A stretch of 64,000 nt of DNA from Impatiens glandulifera (lineage: Eukaryota > Streptophyta > Magnoliopsida > Ericales > Balsaminaceae), in contig NC_061867.1 of assembly GCF_907164915.1 (NCBI RefSeq), forward strand, positions 36,019,751 through 36,083,750, given 5' to 3'. A model generated the notes under the pieces. It was given only the letters and a program-made list of their open reading frames with translations. It was not told the origin of the DNA and ran no database searches. The position numbers and the translations under genes were made by a program. Shown piece after piece: positions 51,080 to 61,492 of the stretch. The first letter of the stretch is position 1, and each line of letters starts with the position of its first letter.

Positions 51080-53036
51080 TGTACGCGTTTAAAAACGTTT
51101 GCCCCAAAAATGATTTTCTTGACTTTTAAGAAATAAATATAACATATAAAAATCTCTTAAACAAAATTGAAATAAAATCAAATTGGTGAATTGTTTAAAA
51201 ACCAGTTTGTGACCAAAGAGTCGCCACCTAAATTTTTATAAAACTAGGAAAATAAACTATTTGGCATGTAAAACAATAACGCCTTTGAAAAAGAAATTTT
51301 TTAAAGGTTCGGTGCTTGGTTACACGTGAAAAAGGGCTTTTGACGCTATGTCTCACATGCCTGTTAAAAAACAGTCTCTACTTTAACAATTTTGGCCCTT
51401 AAAAAATATATTATTATACTTTACATTTTAGACATTTTGGATCCTACCATACTAAATCTTAATGCTAAGGATTATAAAATAAATAAAATAAAATAAAAAT
51501 AAAAAATAAAATAAAATAAAATAAAAGCAGATTGCTTCTTTGCTTTGGTTTTGGTTTTAAAGAAATTTTAGGTCAATAACCTTTATATACATTAAGTTTT
51601 TTTTATTTAGATTACATATTTACAACAAGAAAAGTAAAAATCCTAAACACCTATCAAAATAGAAAGCTTAAAGAAATAATATATGGAATTAAAAAAAAAG
51701 AAAAGCAAAAAAAGATTGAAATTCAAATTCAAGAAGAAAAAAAGACAAAAGAGCTTACAATAGGCTGCTCTTTTGATGTTAAGGGTGATATTTAATCTAA
51801 GATTTCCTAATCAAATCTTGTGACCAACTTAACAAGAGTGGTGTTTGCTTAGAATTTTCAAGCAGCCTAGAGAGAGAAATGTGAAGGTGAAGGTCCAATG
51901 TTGAAGTCCCAGCCTTTGCTAGGGTGTTAAGAGGGGTATTTATAGGCAAAGCTATGAAATCCTAGGGCCCAAAGGCCCATTTAACAAACTTGACCGTTGG
52001 AAAGAAAACTATTTTAAACATTTACAAATGTTTAAAATAATGGAGCAATCTCCACTTGACATGTCACTAAATCAAGTTTTCAATCAATGGAATTTAATCT
52101 TTATTTAATAATGATGTAATACTTGGTCATTTTAATTTTATAATTAAAAAATAACCAAGTCTTCAATCTTTTTTTCTACACACGTTGAAACTTTCTCTCT
52201 TGCCACTTCCTCCTCTTTTTTAGCAACTTCTTTTATTTTCTTTTGACCGCACATGATAGAATCGTCATTTCAAGATTTGTGGTTGTCACCATCAAGAAGA
52301 TGACCGTTGCCTTCACCTAACTCTTTTAACATTTGATTTCATGGGTCGAATCTTGGGCATGGGTCGGTCCATTAGTCGGGTGACCGGTCGGATCCGTCAA
52401 TTGGATCCTTTCCTTGGCCTTACTTCGGGTTGATTTGCCTTTGATTTGGATCTTCCTATCTCTATTCACAAATCTGATCCGGATCTTGCATGTGGATCTT
52501 GGATTGACCCATTTCCCTTTATCCTACAAAAGAAATAAAATTAAAACAAATAATTAAAAAAAGCAATTGTATTATTATTAATTATTCCTATTTCTAAGGA
52601 ACAATTATAATTATAATAAAATACTAACTAACTTAATCAAATTGCAAAATCTAATCTAACTAATCTAACAAACTAATCTAATTAAAAGAAAACAAGATAT
52701 ACCTAACGAAATTTTATAAAAAACGCTAATATATATTTTGTAAATAACTTTTTTAATTTTTATTTTTTATAAATACCCAAGGTAATTAATTAAATAAAAC
52801 CTTGAATATTTTAAGTATAATAACTTCTCTAAGTGTTGTAACATAGACAAATTACTACCTTAACTTTATTAAGAATCCAAAATCAATTATTTTCAAAAAC
52901 TCAATTGTTTTAAAAAATAATCGTCTTTAATATAAATCATGCAATGAGTCCGTGAATGAATTCGAGAAAATTTTATAGACTCAGATTTATGAAAAGCATA
53001 AACTATAAAATTAGGTGTGAAAAATGAGTGTCTACA
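51080..53036 (-). repeat. TAT element 5' LTR
   Basis: 1957 bp, near-identical to 39796-41740. The minus-strand TATA box TATAAATA lies at 51944-51937 and would drive element transcription. Confidence 0.95.
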
Positions 53037-53041
53037 ATAGC

Positions 53042-53917
53042 CGCCGCCACAAATGATTTGCAGTCGCCTCAGTCCACTACTCCCACTCTTATGGATATTC
53101 ATAAACTACTCACTCAGGTTTTATCTGTCAATCCTTTATTAGCCACCACATCAGGTAATCAACCATGGTTCATAGACTCTACTTGTTGTAACCATATGAC
53201 ATCTAACATTAATCTATTGCATTCCCTAAAATCTCTCACCACCCCACCTCCCATTCACACAGCAAATGGTGCAACTATGCACATCACACATACTGGTCAT
53301 TCATTTCACCATATCTCCAAGATATCTATTACATTCCCCGTTTAACATTAAACCTTGTTTTCGTTGGTCAGTTGGTTGAGTAGGGATTTACTGTTACTTT
53401 TACATTTTCTAGTGTACAGGTTTAGGATTCACAAATAGGTCTGATTCTTGGGACGGGATGCAAGACGGGTCGCCTGTTTGAGCTTTCTTCCCTTCAACCT
53501 TTTCCTACAATTTCTGCTGCCGTTTCTCCTTCCTCTATTTATCAGTGGCATCTTAAACTTGGACATGCTTCATTAAATAAACTCTGGTCTTTTGTTGCTA
53601 AAGGTTTTTTGGGTCATATTAAATTTGAGTCATTTGATTGTGTGCATTGTAAGCTTGGCAAACAACCATCACTTTCTTTTTTGAATAATCATTCTATTGC
53701 TGATAAACTTTTTTCGCTAGTTCACTCAGATATTTGGGGGCCCTTCCCTATCGGTACATTTCATGGTTATCGATATTTTGTGATATTTGTTGATGATTAT
53801 TCACGCTTTACTTGGATTTATTTTTTGAAAAATCATTCTAAACTTGCCTTTACTTATTCATTTTTTGCAAAAATGATTCAAACACAATTTTCATGCCCTA
53901 TTAAAACACTTCGTACC
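53042..53917 (+). pseudogene. Copia-A protease and integrase N-terminal part
   Basis: The frame from 53042 continues gag. The protease box is WFIDSTCCNHMT, where the family has D-S-G or D-S-A; the D is present but the next positions differ. The integrase has WHLKLGHASLNKL and CVHCKLGKQPS (GAG-pre-integrase HHCC finger), then HSDIWGPFPIG with the first catalytic Asp. A stop near 53343 and frame disturbance follow the protease. The frame is cut within IKTLRT by the Copia-B insertion at 53918 and resumes at 57843. Confidence 0.88.
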
Positions 53918-54248
53918 TGTTGGGGAAAAACCCTGACAGAACCACAAAAGAAGAAAAAACAAAACGAAAGAACACTAACAGAATTTGATAACGGAGTTCG
54001 GCCAAAATATTGCCTACGTCTCCGAGCACTAAGGCTATCAATTAATAAGGAAGAAGAGATACAAATTTGGGTGCTATAAACCAAAGAGGGGAGAGTTTCT
54101 TTTATACACTAAGAAACTTCCCCAACTCCCATCATCTTCCGATGTGGGATTTCTGCTAATTGTGAATATAGTTTCTTTTATATACTAAGAAACTTCTTTC
54201 ACTCCCATCATCTTCCGATGTGGGATTCTAATTGTGCCAAAAACAACA
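53918..54248 (-). repeat. Copia-B 3' LTR
   Basis: 331 bp, TG to CA; same sequence as the 5' LTR by eye, including two snRNA-type upstream elements (54216-54226 and 54140-54150). Confidence 0.95.
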
Positions 54249-54261
54249 AATCTCCACCTTG
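54249..54261 (-). promoter_or_regulatory. Copia-B polypurine tract
   Basis: The minus strand reads AAGGTGGAGATT immediately before the LTR start TGTTGTTTTTGG. Confidence 0.85.
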
Positions 54262-54339
54262 GCACAATATCCAAATACTAATTCTTCAATATTAAAAATA
54301 GTCCTTCAGTGCTTCCAATTGGCGCTCCTCAGCGCCGGC

Positions 54340-57300
54340 TCAAACGCGGAAGATGTTTACCAAATCTAAACAATTAGATTTGGTTTTCCCCATGTCTTTC
54401 ATCTCGAACTCTTTACCCAATTGAGCCTTCAACTTGTCAACTTCATATTGGCTCTTTGATGCTATCAACATATCATCAACGTACAAGAGTAGATAGATGT
54501 AAGACTCATCTTGCAATTTGCGCAAATACACACATGAACTGAATCTGCTTCTTGTGTACTTGTGCTCAATCATAAACTTATCAAGTCGCTTGTACCATTG
54601 TCTCGACGATTGCTTCAACCTGTACAATGATCTGTTCAACTTGCAAACCCAATTTTCTTTATCAGCAACTTTGAATCCATCTGGTTGATAAATGTAGATT
54701 TCCTCATTCAAATGACCGTGTATGTCTGCGGTCTTCACATCTGGTTGAGCTAGCTCCAAATTCATCTGCGCTACCAAGTCCAACAAAATTCTAATGGAAG
54801 AGTGTTTAACAACATGAGAAAGTACCTCATTATAATCACCTCCTTCCTTCTGAGCGTAGTCTTTAACTACCAATTTTTCTTTGTAGCGAACATCAAATTT
54901 TTCAGGAAATCCTTCTTTCTTAGCAAAGATCCATTTACAACCAATAACCTTCTTCTCTTTTCGTAGATGTCTCAACTTGCATGTCTCATTCTTCTGAATA
55001 GATTGCATCTCATCTTCCATAACACCTCTCCTTTTTCCATTTTCAGTACTTCGACTGACATCTGAAAAAGTGGATGAAACATCATCTACGACTAGAAGTG
55101 CATAGGCCGCCACGTCAACAAACCGACCTGGTTTTTGAATAACTCGTCTTGGCCTATTAACAACAATTGATTCACTTTGTTCTGAAGGTTCTTGGGTCAG
55201 AACCTCTTCCTCATTTAACTCTTCGTCTGTCGTCGGAGAGTCACTTCTAATTGGGCTTATCTTTATCTGCTCAAACTCCACCTGTCGTGGAGTACAATCA
55301 ATTTTGTCTGGTGTTACCTTATTCAACATTGAATAATCATCAAAAGTAACATCTCTACTGATAATGGTTTTCTTTGCATCCAAACACCAGAGGCGATACT
55401 CTTTAACTCCCGTAGTAAATCCCATAAAAAGAGCCTTCTTTCCTCGTGGATCCAACTTTGATTCAACTACATGATAATATGCAGTAGAACCAAAAATATG
55501 TAAAGAATCATAATCAGTTGCAGGTTTTCCAGACCATACCTCTAATGGAGTCTTGCCACCAAGTGCAGATGATGGTAGGCGATTTACCAAATGTTGAGCG
55601 TATGACACAGCTTCTGCCCAAAATTTCCTGTCTAACCCAGCATTAGACAACATACATCGAACTTTCTCCACCAATGTCTTGTTCATACGTTCCGATACTC
55701 CATTCTGCTGTGGTGTTTTTCTAACTGTGAAGTGTCGAACTATGCCACACTCTTGGCATAACTTCTGGAATGGATCATTCTTGTATTCTCCACCGTTATC
55801 AGTCCGGAGAACTTTGATCTTTCTTCCTGTCTCGTCTTCAACTTGAGTTTTCCATTTAAGAAAAATCTCAAACACTTCACATTTGTTCTTCATCGTAAAC
55901 ACCCATACTCTTCTGGAAAAATCGTCAACAAAAGTAACAAAATAATGTCTACCTCCAAGAGAAGGAGTCTTGGCAGGTCCCCAGACATCTGAGTGCACAT
56001 ATTCCAAAATACCCTTGGTATTATGCATAGCAGTGCCAAATTTTACTCGCCTTTGTTTTCCCAGAATACAATATTCACAAAAATCTAACTTACAAACTTT
56101 TGTACCTTTCAACAATCCTTGCTTGACAAGAGTTTGTATAGATTTCTCACCAGCGTGCCCCAATCGCATATGCCATAGCTTTGTTGCCTCTAACTCTTTA
56201 CTGCTCCCGGAAGTTGATACACATGATGTCCCATTTACTGTACTACCTTGATAATAATACAAATTATTACTCTTCCTGATAGCTTTCAACATCACTAGCG
56301 CTCCAGATATTACCTTGAGAACTCCATTTTCCAATTTCACATACAGGCCTTTCGACTCCAAGGCCCCCAAAGAAATGAGATTCTTTTTCATATTCGGTAT
56401 GTACCGAACATCTCTAATAATTCTGGTGGATCCGTCATCATTCCTCAGCTTGATTGAACCTATCCCCTTTATTTTACATGTATTAGCATCTCCCATGTAA
56501 ACAACTCCACCATTCAGCTCCTTAAAGTCAAAGAACCACTTTCGAACTGGTGTCATATGATAAGTGCAGGCTGAGTCCAATATCCACGCATCAGGATGTG
56601 ATGTTGTGTGTGACATCGATAAAGAGTATTCTGAATCTGCATCACCTTTGTTTTCTGCAACATTCGCATCTTCAGAATCTTTCTCTTTCTTCTTCAACTT
56701 TGGGCAGTTAATCTTCCAATGTCCTTTCTCACGGCAGAAAGCACATTCATCTTTGGCAACTCTACTTTCAGATCTTCTTCCTTTCCCTTTTGATTTGCTC
56801 TGCTGACGGCCCCTGACCATCAATGCTTCATCTGCTGTACCTACTTTGTTTTTCCTTTTGTCCTGCTTTCTCAATTCATGACTATATAAAGCAGAACTTA
56901 CAGCATCAAAAGAAACATTTCCCTTCCCATGAAGTAACGTTGTTTCTAAGTGTTCAAATTCATCAGGAAGGGACGATAGCAACATCAAAGCCAAATCTTC
57001 ATCCTCAAACCTAACGTCAAGGTTTAACAAATCCGCTACTAACTGATTAAACTTAGTTATATGCTCATTCATTGTAGTACCTGATTGATATTCAAACCGG
57101 AACAATCGCTTCTTCATAAGGAGCTTATTCTGACCACTCTTCTTCAGAAACTTGTCCTCCAATGCTTGCCACAGCTTCTGTGCAGAAGTTTCATTCTTCA
57201 CAGCATACTTCTGCTCTCTGGACAGGCACGACCGAATTGTTCCGCACGCCAACCGATTCATGATACTCCACTCTTTTTCTTCTATACCATATGGCTTTCC

Positions 57301-57474
57301 GACCTCAATAGCAACATCTAGACCCTGCTGAAAAAGACAATCTAGAACCTCACCTTGCCACATGCCGAAATGCCCAGTTCCATCAAAGATCTCCACCGCA
57401 AACTTCAAATTTGGCATCGATGTCCTCGTCCAGGATGATGAAGGAGTTGACGCCCCTTTTGAAGACTCCACCAT
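54340..57474 (-). CDS. Copia-B gag-pol polyprotein, lacking RNase H
   Basis: From the ATG at 57474, 30 bp past the primer-binding site, 1044 codons are open; the frame extends further upstream but into the LTR. Approximate order: gag 1-260 with zinc knuckle CAFCREKGHWKINC; protease with WILDSACTYHMTP; integrase with LWHMRLGHAG, HSDVWGP, VLRTDNGGEYK and NGVSERMNKT (D, D, E present); RT with CKWIFAKKEG, DVKTADIHGHLNEE and LLLYVDDMLIAS. It ends at EFEMKDMGKTKSNCLDLVNI followed by a short unrelated tail. The family normally continues for about 400 residues with the RT end and RNase H, so these are deleted. Retaining a clean frame with identical LTRs points to recent insertion. Confidence 0.93.
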   Translation of the reverse strand: MVESSKGASTPSSSWTRTSMPNLKFAVEIFDGTGHFGMWQGEVLDCLFQQGLDVAIEVGKPYGIEEKEWSIMNRLACGTIRSCLSREQKYAVKNETSAQKLWQALEDKFLKKSGQNKLLMKKRLFRFEYQSGTTMNEHITKFNQLVADLLNLDVRFEDEDLALMLLSSLPDEFEHLETTLLHGKGNVSFDAVSSALYSHELRKQDKRKNKVGTADEALMVRGRQQSKSKGKGRRSESRVAKDECAFCREKGHWKINCPKLKKKEKDSEDANVAENKGDADSEYSLSMSHTTSHPDAWILDSACTYHMTPVRKWFFDFKELNGGVVYMGDANTCKIKGIGSIKLRNDDGSTRIIRDVRYIPNMKKNLISLGALESKGLYVKLENGVLKVISGALVMLKAIRKSNNLYYYQGSTVNGTSCVSTSGSSKELEATKLWHMRLGHAGEKSIQTLVKQGLLKGTKVCKLDFCEYCILGKQRRVKFGTAMHNTKGILEYVHSDVWGPAKTPSLGGRHYFVTFVDDFSRRVWVFTMKNKCEVFEIFLKWKTQVEDETGRKIKVLRTDNGGEYKNDPFQKLCQECGIVRHFTVRKTPQQNGVSERMNKTLVEKVRCMLSNAGLDRKFWAEAVSYAQHLVNRLPSSALGGKTPLEVWSGKPATDYDSLHIFGSTAYYHVVESKLDPRGKKALFMGFTTGVKEYRLWCLDAKKTIISRDVTFDDYSMLNKVTPDKIDCTPRQVEFEQIKISPIRSDSPTTDEELNEEEVLTQEPSEQSESIVVNRPRRVIQKPGRFVDVAAYALLVVDDVSSTFSDVSRSTENGKRRGVMEDEMQSIQKNETCKLRHLRKEKKVIGCKWIFAKKEGFPEKFDVRYKEKLVVKDYAQKEGGDYNEVLSHVVKHSSIRILLDLVAQMNLELAQPDVKTADIHGHLNEEIYIYQPDGFKVADKENWVCKLNRSLYRLKQSSRQWYKRLDKFMIEHKYTRSRFSSCVYLRKLQDESYIYLLLYVDDMLIASKSQYEVDKLKAQLGKEFEMKDMGKTKSNCLDLVNIFRV

Positions 57475-57492
57475 GCCAAGGACGGACCTTCG

Positions 57493-57504
57493 GCTCTGAT
57501 ACCA
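57493..57504 (-). promoter_or_regulatory. Copia-B primer-binding site
   Basis: The minus strand reads TGGTATCAGAGC, complementary to initiator tRNA-Met, two bases inside the 5' LTR. Confidence 0.95.
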
Positions 57505-57506
57505 CT

Positions 57507-57837
57507 TGTTGGGGAAAAACCCTGACAGAACCACAAAAGAAGAAAAAACAAAACGAAAGAACACTAACAGAATTTGATAACGGAGTTCGGCCAAAATATT
57601 GCCTACGTCTCCGAGCACTAAGGCTATCAATTAATAAGGAAGAAGAGATACAAATTTGGGTGCTATAAACCAAAGAGGGGAGAGTTTCTTTTATACACTA
57701 AGAAACTTCCCCAACTCCCATCATCTTCCGATGTGGGATTTCTGCTAATTGTGAATATAGTTTCTTTTATATACTAAGAAACTTCTTTCACTCCCATCAT
57801 CTTCCGATGTGGGATTCTAATTGTGCCAAAAACAACA
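57507..57837 (-). repeat. Copia-B 5' LTR
   Basis: 331 bp. The U3 part holds a direct duplication of about 70 bp, each copy with an upstream element, GAAGATGATGGGAG and a TATA box. Confidence 0.95.
57689..57815 (-). promoter_or_regulatory. Duplicated USE-like plus TATA promoter modules in the Copia-B LTR
   Basis: On the minus strand ATCCCACATCG (57815-57805) is followed after 31 bp by TATATAAAA (57773-57765). A second ATCCCACATCG (57739-57729) is followed after 33 bp by TATAAAA (57695-57689). ATCCCACATCG matches the plant snRNA upstream sequence element RTCCCACATCG exactly, and the spacing is close to that of Pol II-type snRNA genes (about four helical turns) rather than the shorter Pol III spacing. 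Confidence 0.75.
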
Positions 57838-57842
57838 GTACC

Positions 57843-58675
57843 GATAATGCTCTAAAATACAATGATTCTACCTTTCTTAGTTTTCTTTCTGCCCAGGGTA
57901 CTATTATTTAGCGCTTATGTCCTTACACCTCACAACAAAATGGTAGGACTGAACGTAAACATAGACACATTCTAGATACTATTCGTTCTATGCTTCTTTC
58001 TACTTAATGTCCAGATCAGTTTTGGGGGGAAGCTGCACTTACTACTGTCTATACAATCAACCGAATGCCATCTTCTGTACTTCAGGATGTCACTCCTTAC
58101 CAAAAAATCTTTGTCAGCCACTAGATTACTCCATTCTTCGACCATTTGGTTATGTCAGTTTTGTCCATCTCCCCCGCATGAACGAAACAAATTGGAGCCT
58201 CAGAATCGTCTGTGTTGTTTTTTGGGATATGTGGTAGAGCATAAGGGCTATCATTGTTGGGATCCTGTGTCAAATTGGATTCGTGTTTCTCGTCTTGTCA
58301 CCTTTTGGAAACATAAGATGTTCTCTTCTAAGTCCAAGTTTGCCACTTCTTTTCAGACTAATTCCTCATTTTTGGTTTTAGATCCATCCCATTCTTTTAC
58401 AGGTCCTGAGATCACACAAAATTCTATTGACACTGTCGTTTCTCCCCCGTCACCCCCAACTGACCCACCTGCATCTCCTAAACAAGTACCTGACCTACAT
58501 GCGTCTCCTGAACAAATACTTGATCAAATATCTCAGATCCCTACTGCCACTGGTCGACATTCTACCCGGGTACGTTGTCTTCCTCATAATCTCCATGATT
58601 ACCATTGCTTTTCTGCCATTCTAGCTAACCATGAGCCTAAGACCTTTCGTGAGGCAAATTGTGATCCATTGTAGC
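57843..58675 (+). pseudogene. Copia-A integrase C-terminal part, broken
   Basis: It resumes at TDNALKYNDSTFLSFLSAQG after the Copia-B insertion. CPYTSQQNGRTERKHRHILD follows, with the catalytic Glu in NGRTERKH. Stops occur in GTII*RLCPY and LLST*CPDQ, and the frame changes around 58080-58190. A Pro-rich linker with repeated SPEQ/SPKQ units (58440-58540) leads to the RT. Confidence 0.85.
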
Positions 58676-60159
58676 ATGAGGCTATGTTAGAGGAACTACA
58701 AGCTCTTGAAAAGATTGGGACTTGGGATATCGTTGATCTACCACCTAGTAAGAAATCTATTAGTTGCAAATGGATTTACAAGATCAAAACAAATTCTGAT
58801 GGATATGTTGAGCGCTACAAAGCTCGTCTTGTGGCTAAGGGTTTCTTACAAGAGTATGGCATTGACTATGAAAAGACTTTTGCTCCCGTTGCCCATTTGA
58901 CTTCTGTTCGTTGTCTTTTGGCTATTGCTACTCCTCGTCGATGGTCTCTTCACCAGTTGGATGTAAAGAATGCTTTACTTCATGGAGATATTTCTAAGGA
59001 GGTTTATATTAGTTCACCGTCGAGTTCAGACATTTCAGGGAAGGTATGTAAGCTACGTCGTGCTCTTTATGGTCTGAAACAAGCACCACGAGCTTAGTTT
59101 GCCAAGTTCAGCTCAACATTTATTCAGTATGGGTTTACTGCCTCTCCCTATGACTTTGCTTTATTCATTCATCGCTCTTCATTTGGGATTATTATTTTAT
59201 TATTATATGTTGATGATATGGTGATCATTGACGATGATGTCTCTAGTATATCTGATTTACATACATATCTTCATCAACATTTTGATATGAAGAGTCTTGG
59301 TAAGCTACGTTATTTTCTATGTCTTGAGATTTATGACACAATAGATGGTATCTACTTGTTTCAGACGAAGTATGCTTATGACCTCATCTCCCGTGTTGGT
59401 TTGACTGATAGCAAAATTGCCTCAACTCCACTTGAGGCAGATTGTCGTCTTACTCCTCTCGATGGAACCACTATTAAAGACCCCACGTTCTATCGTCAGT
59501 TAGTGGGCTCCCTGATATATCTAACTATTACTCGCCCTAACATAGCTTATGTAGTTCACATAATTAGTCAATTAATGACTAGTCCTCATACAACTAATCA
59601 CTCTGATGTGTTACGTACTCTCCGCTATATTAAGGGCACTCTCTTACATGGTCTTCACTTCTCCGTTGATTCATCATTGATACCCATTGGTTACTCAGAT
59701 GCTGATTGGGCAGGCGATCCCACTGACCGACGCTCCATCACTAGTTATTGTTTCTTCTTGGGTGATTCTCTTGTTTCCCGGTGAAGCAAGAAACATATTG
59801 TTGTTTCCCGTTCCAGCGCTGAGTCAAAGTATCGTGCGCTTGCTGATTCTACTTCTGAGCTTCTTTGGATTCGACGACTTCTCTCAAATCTTGACGTTCC
59901 TCAACCGTCAGCTACCGATCTTCATTGTGATAGTCAGAGTGCTATTCACATTTCTCGGAATGATGTGTTTCATGAGCGCACTAAAAACATCAAGATCGAT
60001 TGCCATTTTGTACGGCAACATGTTAGTGCTGGTACTATACAATTACGGTACGTGTCTAACGAACACCAGACTGTAGATGTCTTCACGAAGTCTCTCTTGT
60101 CGGGCCGTTTTTACATGTTATTAAGCAAACTCAAGTTGATATCTACTCTACCACCTTGA
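58676..60159 (+). pseudogene. Copia-A reverse transcriptase and RNase H, broken
   Basis: The RT is in one frame with stops where Trp is expected: before HEAM (58672), in APRA*FAKF (59095) and in LVSR*SKKHI (59782). Landmarks are CKWIYKIKTNSDGYVERYKA, QLDVKNALLHGDISKEVY, LLLYVDDMVI (catalytic DD intact), the RNase H block GYSDADWAGDPTDRRS, and HCDSQSAIHISRN near the end. The frame closes with a TGA at 60157. All three stops fit TGG to TAG or TGA changes. Confidence 0.9.
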
Positions 60160-60160
60160 G

Positions 60161-60172
60161 CTTGAGGAGGAG
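60161..60172 (+). promoter_or_regulatory. Copia-A polypurine tract
   Basis: CTTGAGGAGGAG directly precedes the 3' LTR start TGTTAGAATA. Confidence 0.85.
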
Positions 60173-60312
60173 TGTTAGAATATATTATGTGGCCCAACCC
60201 ATCTAAAGGTTTCAGCCCATCTATAAGTTGTCATAATTTAGGCGCTAAGATAAATCTTATATATTATGTATTATCATTCATTCAATACAATCATTTTCTC
60301 TATATTTTTACA
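60173..60312 (+). repeat. Copia-A 3' LTR
   Basis: 140 bp, TG to CA, without the AT expansion of the 5' LTR. Confidence 0.94.
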
Positions 60313-60317
60313 ATGTA

Positions 60318-61204
60318 TTTTTGAATACTAAGAAACGTTAACTATTGAAGAAAATTTGTGGAAAAAAATACTAAAGTCATAAATTTACACAATGGTTATC
60401 TTTATCTCCAAATCTTGGATCTGTCCAAAAAGAGAGAGTTTAAATTTGAGGTGTTTAGAAAAGATAAATCAAAAGGAAAAAAGTACTCACTATATGTGAC
60501 ACATTGAAATCCTCAATTGTTGTTCATATAGACATTTGTCTTGATTGTCAAAGAAAAAAATATATATATACTAATTTTGTCGGATACAATAGCGGCACTA
60601 AAAAAAGAGAAAAACACTAAAAAAAAAGAGAAAAGTTTATGTGTTAGTTGAAGTATTGAAAATTTAAAATCACTATTGATGGTTCATTTTGACCATTATC
60701 ATGATTTCCAAAAAGGTAAAAATATAAGTGTAACGATTCTACTAGATATACAACGGCTCATAAAAAACTCATAGTAGTTGAGATATTAAAATCGCCACAT
60801 AAATCTCATCTACATTTTTGTCTTGATTGTTGAAAACAAAAACTCGAGTGTAGCGATTCTATCCTATACACCTAGAATTAATAAAGTCTTCCTCAAAGCC
60901 AAAATGTTACAAAAACACTCTCTAAAAATATGGAGATGGAGTAGAAGCTTAAGTTGAAACATCAAAGGTTGATGCTTGATCAAACCCCTTCAAAAAATTA
61001 AAATTCGAAATAATCGTTCATACACGAGAATGGTTTCATGATTGATGACTTTTATATCGAAAAAGGGAAAAAATCAATTTTTTAAGACGATTTGAAGAAT
61101 AATATTCAAGATTAAATTCTAAAAACATTTCGAATAAAAATAATATTGTCAACAAAAAAAGTGTTAGGATGGGTCAAGTCTTTATTCTAACTACCAATTA
61201 CAAT

Positions 61205-61235
<31 letters not shown>

Positions 61236-61286
61236 AATATAAATATATGTATATAAATATATGTATATAAATATATGTATATAAAT
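60318..61286. other. AT-rich DNA with degenerate repeats
   Basis: Loose repeats around GTAGCGATTCTA/ATTGAAAATC-like words occur at 60480-60900, and ATATATGTATATAAAT repeats at 61205-61285. No gene is seen. Confidence 0.55.
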
Positions 61287-61303
61287 AGAAGAACGATAGA
61301 AAA

Positions 61304-61492
61304 CACGACTTTGGGAGAGCGACTCATACAGCGAAAGTGACATCGCTGTTATACTAAAGTGACCTCGCTGTTATACAAAAGAGACCTCGTCCCTTTTGTA
61401 TAACAACGAGGTCTCTTTTGTATAACAGCGATGTCACTTTCGTATAACAGCAATGTCACTTTCGCTGTACGAGTCGCTCCCCCAAAGTCGTG
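61304..61492. repeat. Near-perfect hairpin with 86-bp arms made of 21-22-bp repeats
   Basis: The arm 61304-61389 is the reverse complement of 61406-61492 with about six mismatches; the loop is about 17 bp. Each arm contains two to three tandem copies of a 21-22-bp word such as GTGACATCGCTGTTATAC. Imperfect pairing continues outward to about 61289 and 61508, where TCCCAATCATTTCTC is shared with other MITE-like ends in the window. It is probably a foldback MITE. Confidence 0.9.

Larger units (their letters stand above)
39796..53036 (-). mobile_element. TAT-lineage (Ogre-like) Ty3/gypsy retrotransposon
   Basis: The LTRs are 39796-41740 and 51080-53036, with ATAGC duplicated at 39791-39795 and 53037-53041. 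On the minus strand each LTR runs TGTAGACACTC to GCGTACA. The primer-binding site is at 51073-51055 and the polypurine tract at 41741-41760. Pol order (RT, RNase H, second RNase H, integrase) and sequence place it in the TAT clade. The gag core and protease are largely deleted and pol has stops and a frameshift, so it is non-autonomous. The region between pol and the 3' LTR (41741-45727) is 4 kb long and repeat-rich. LTR divergence is roughly 2 percent by eye. Confidence 0.95.
53918..57837 (-). mobile_element. Copia-B: young Ty1/copia retrotransposon, internally deleted
   Basis: The 331-bp LTRs (53918-54248 and 57507-57837) look identical. The duplication GTACC is at 53913-53917 and 57838-57842. 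The primer-binding site (57504-57493), a long gag-pol frame and the polypurine tract are in order on the minus strand. The pol frame ends early and there is no RNase H, so the element could move only with enzymes in trans. Sequence resembles the Tork/Tnt1-like group. Confidence 0.96.
38464..60312 (+). mobile_element. Copia-A: old Ty1/copia retrotransposon with two nested insertions
   Basis: The LTRs 38464-38673 and 60173-60312 are flanked by an exact duplication ATGTA (38459-38463 and 60313-60317). The primer-binding site TGGTATCAGAGC follows the 5' LTR and a purine tract precedes the 3' LTR. Taking out the insertions 39796-53036 and 53918-57837 (each with one duplication copy) leaves a standard order: gag, protease, integrase, RT, RNase H. 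The coding frame carries at least seven stop codons. The LTRs differ at about 12 positions in about 140 aligned bases, nearly all transitions. Confidence 0.95.

Noticed and set aside
53878..54084. Frames within the Copia-B LTRs, also at 57383-57673
   Set aside because: The LTRs are promoter/terminator DNA; the frames recur only because the LTR is duplicated.
55970..57321. Plus-strand frames opposite Copia-B gag-pol
   Set aside because: They are antisense to a well-supported polyprotein.
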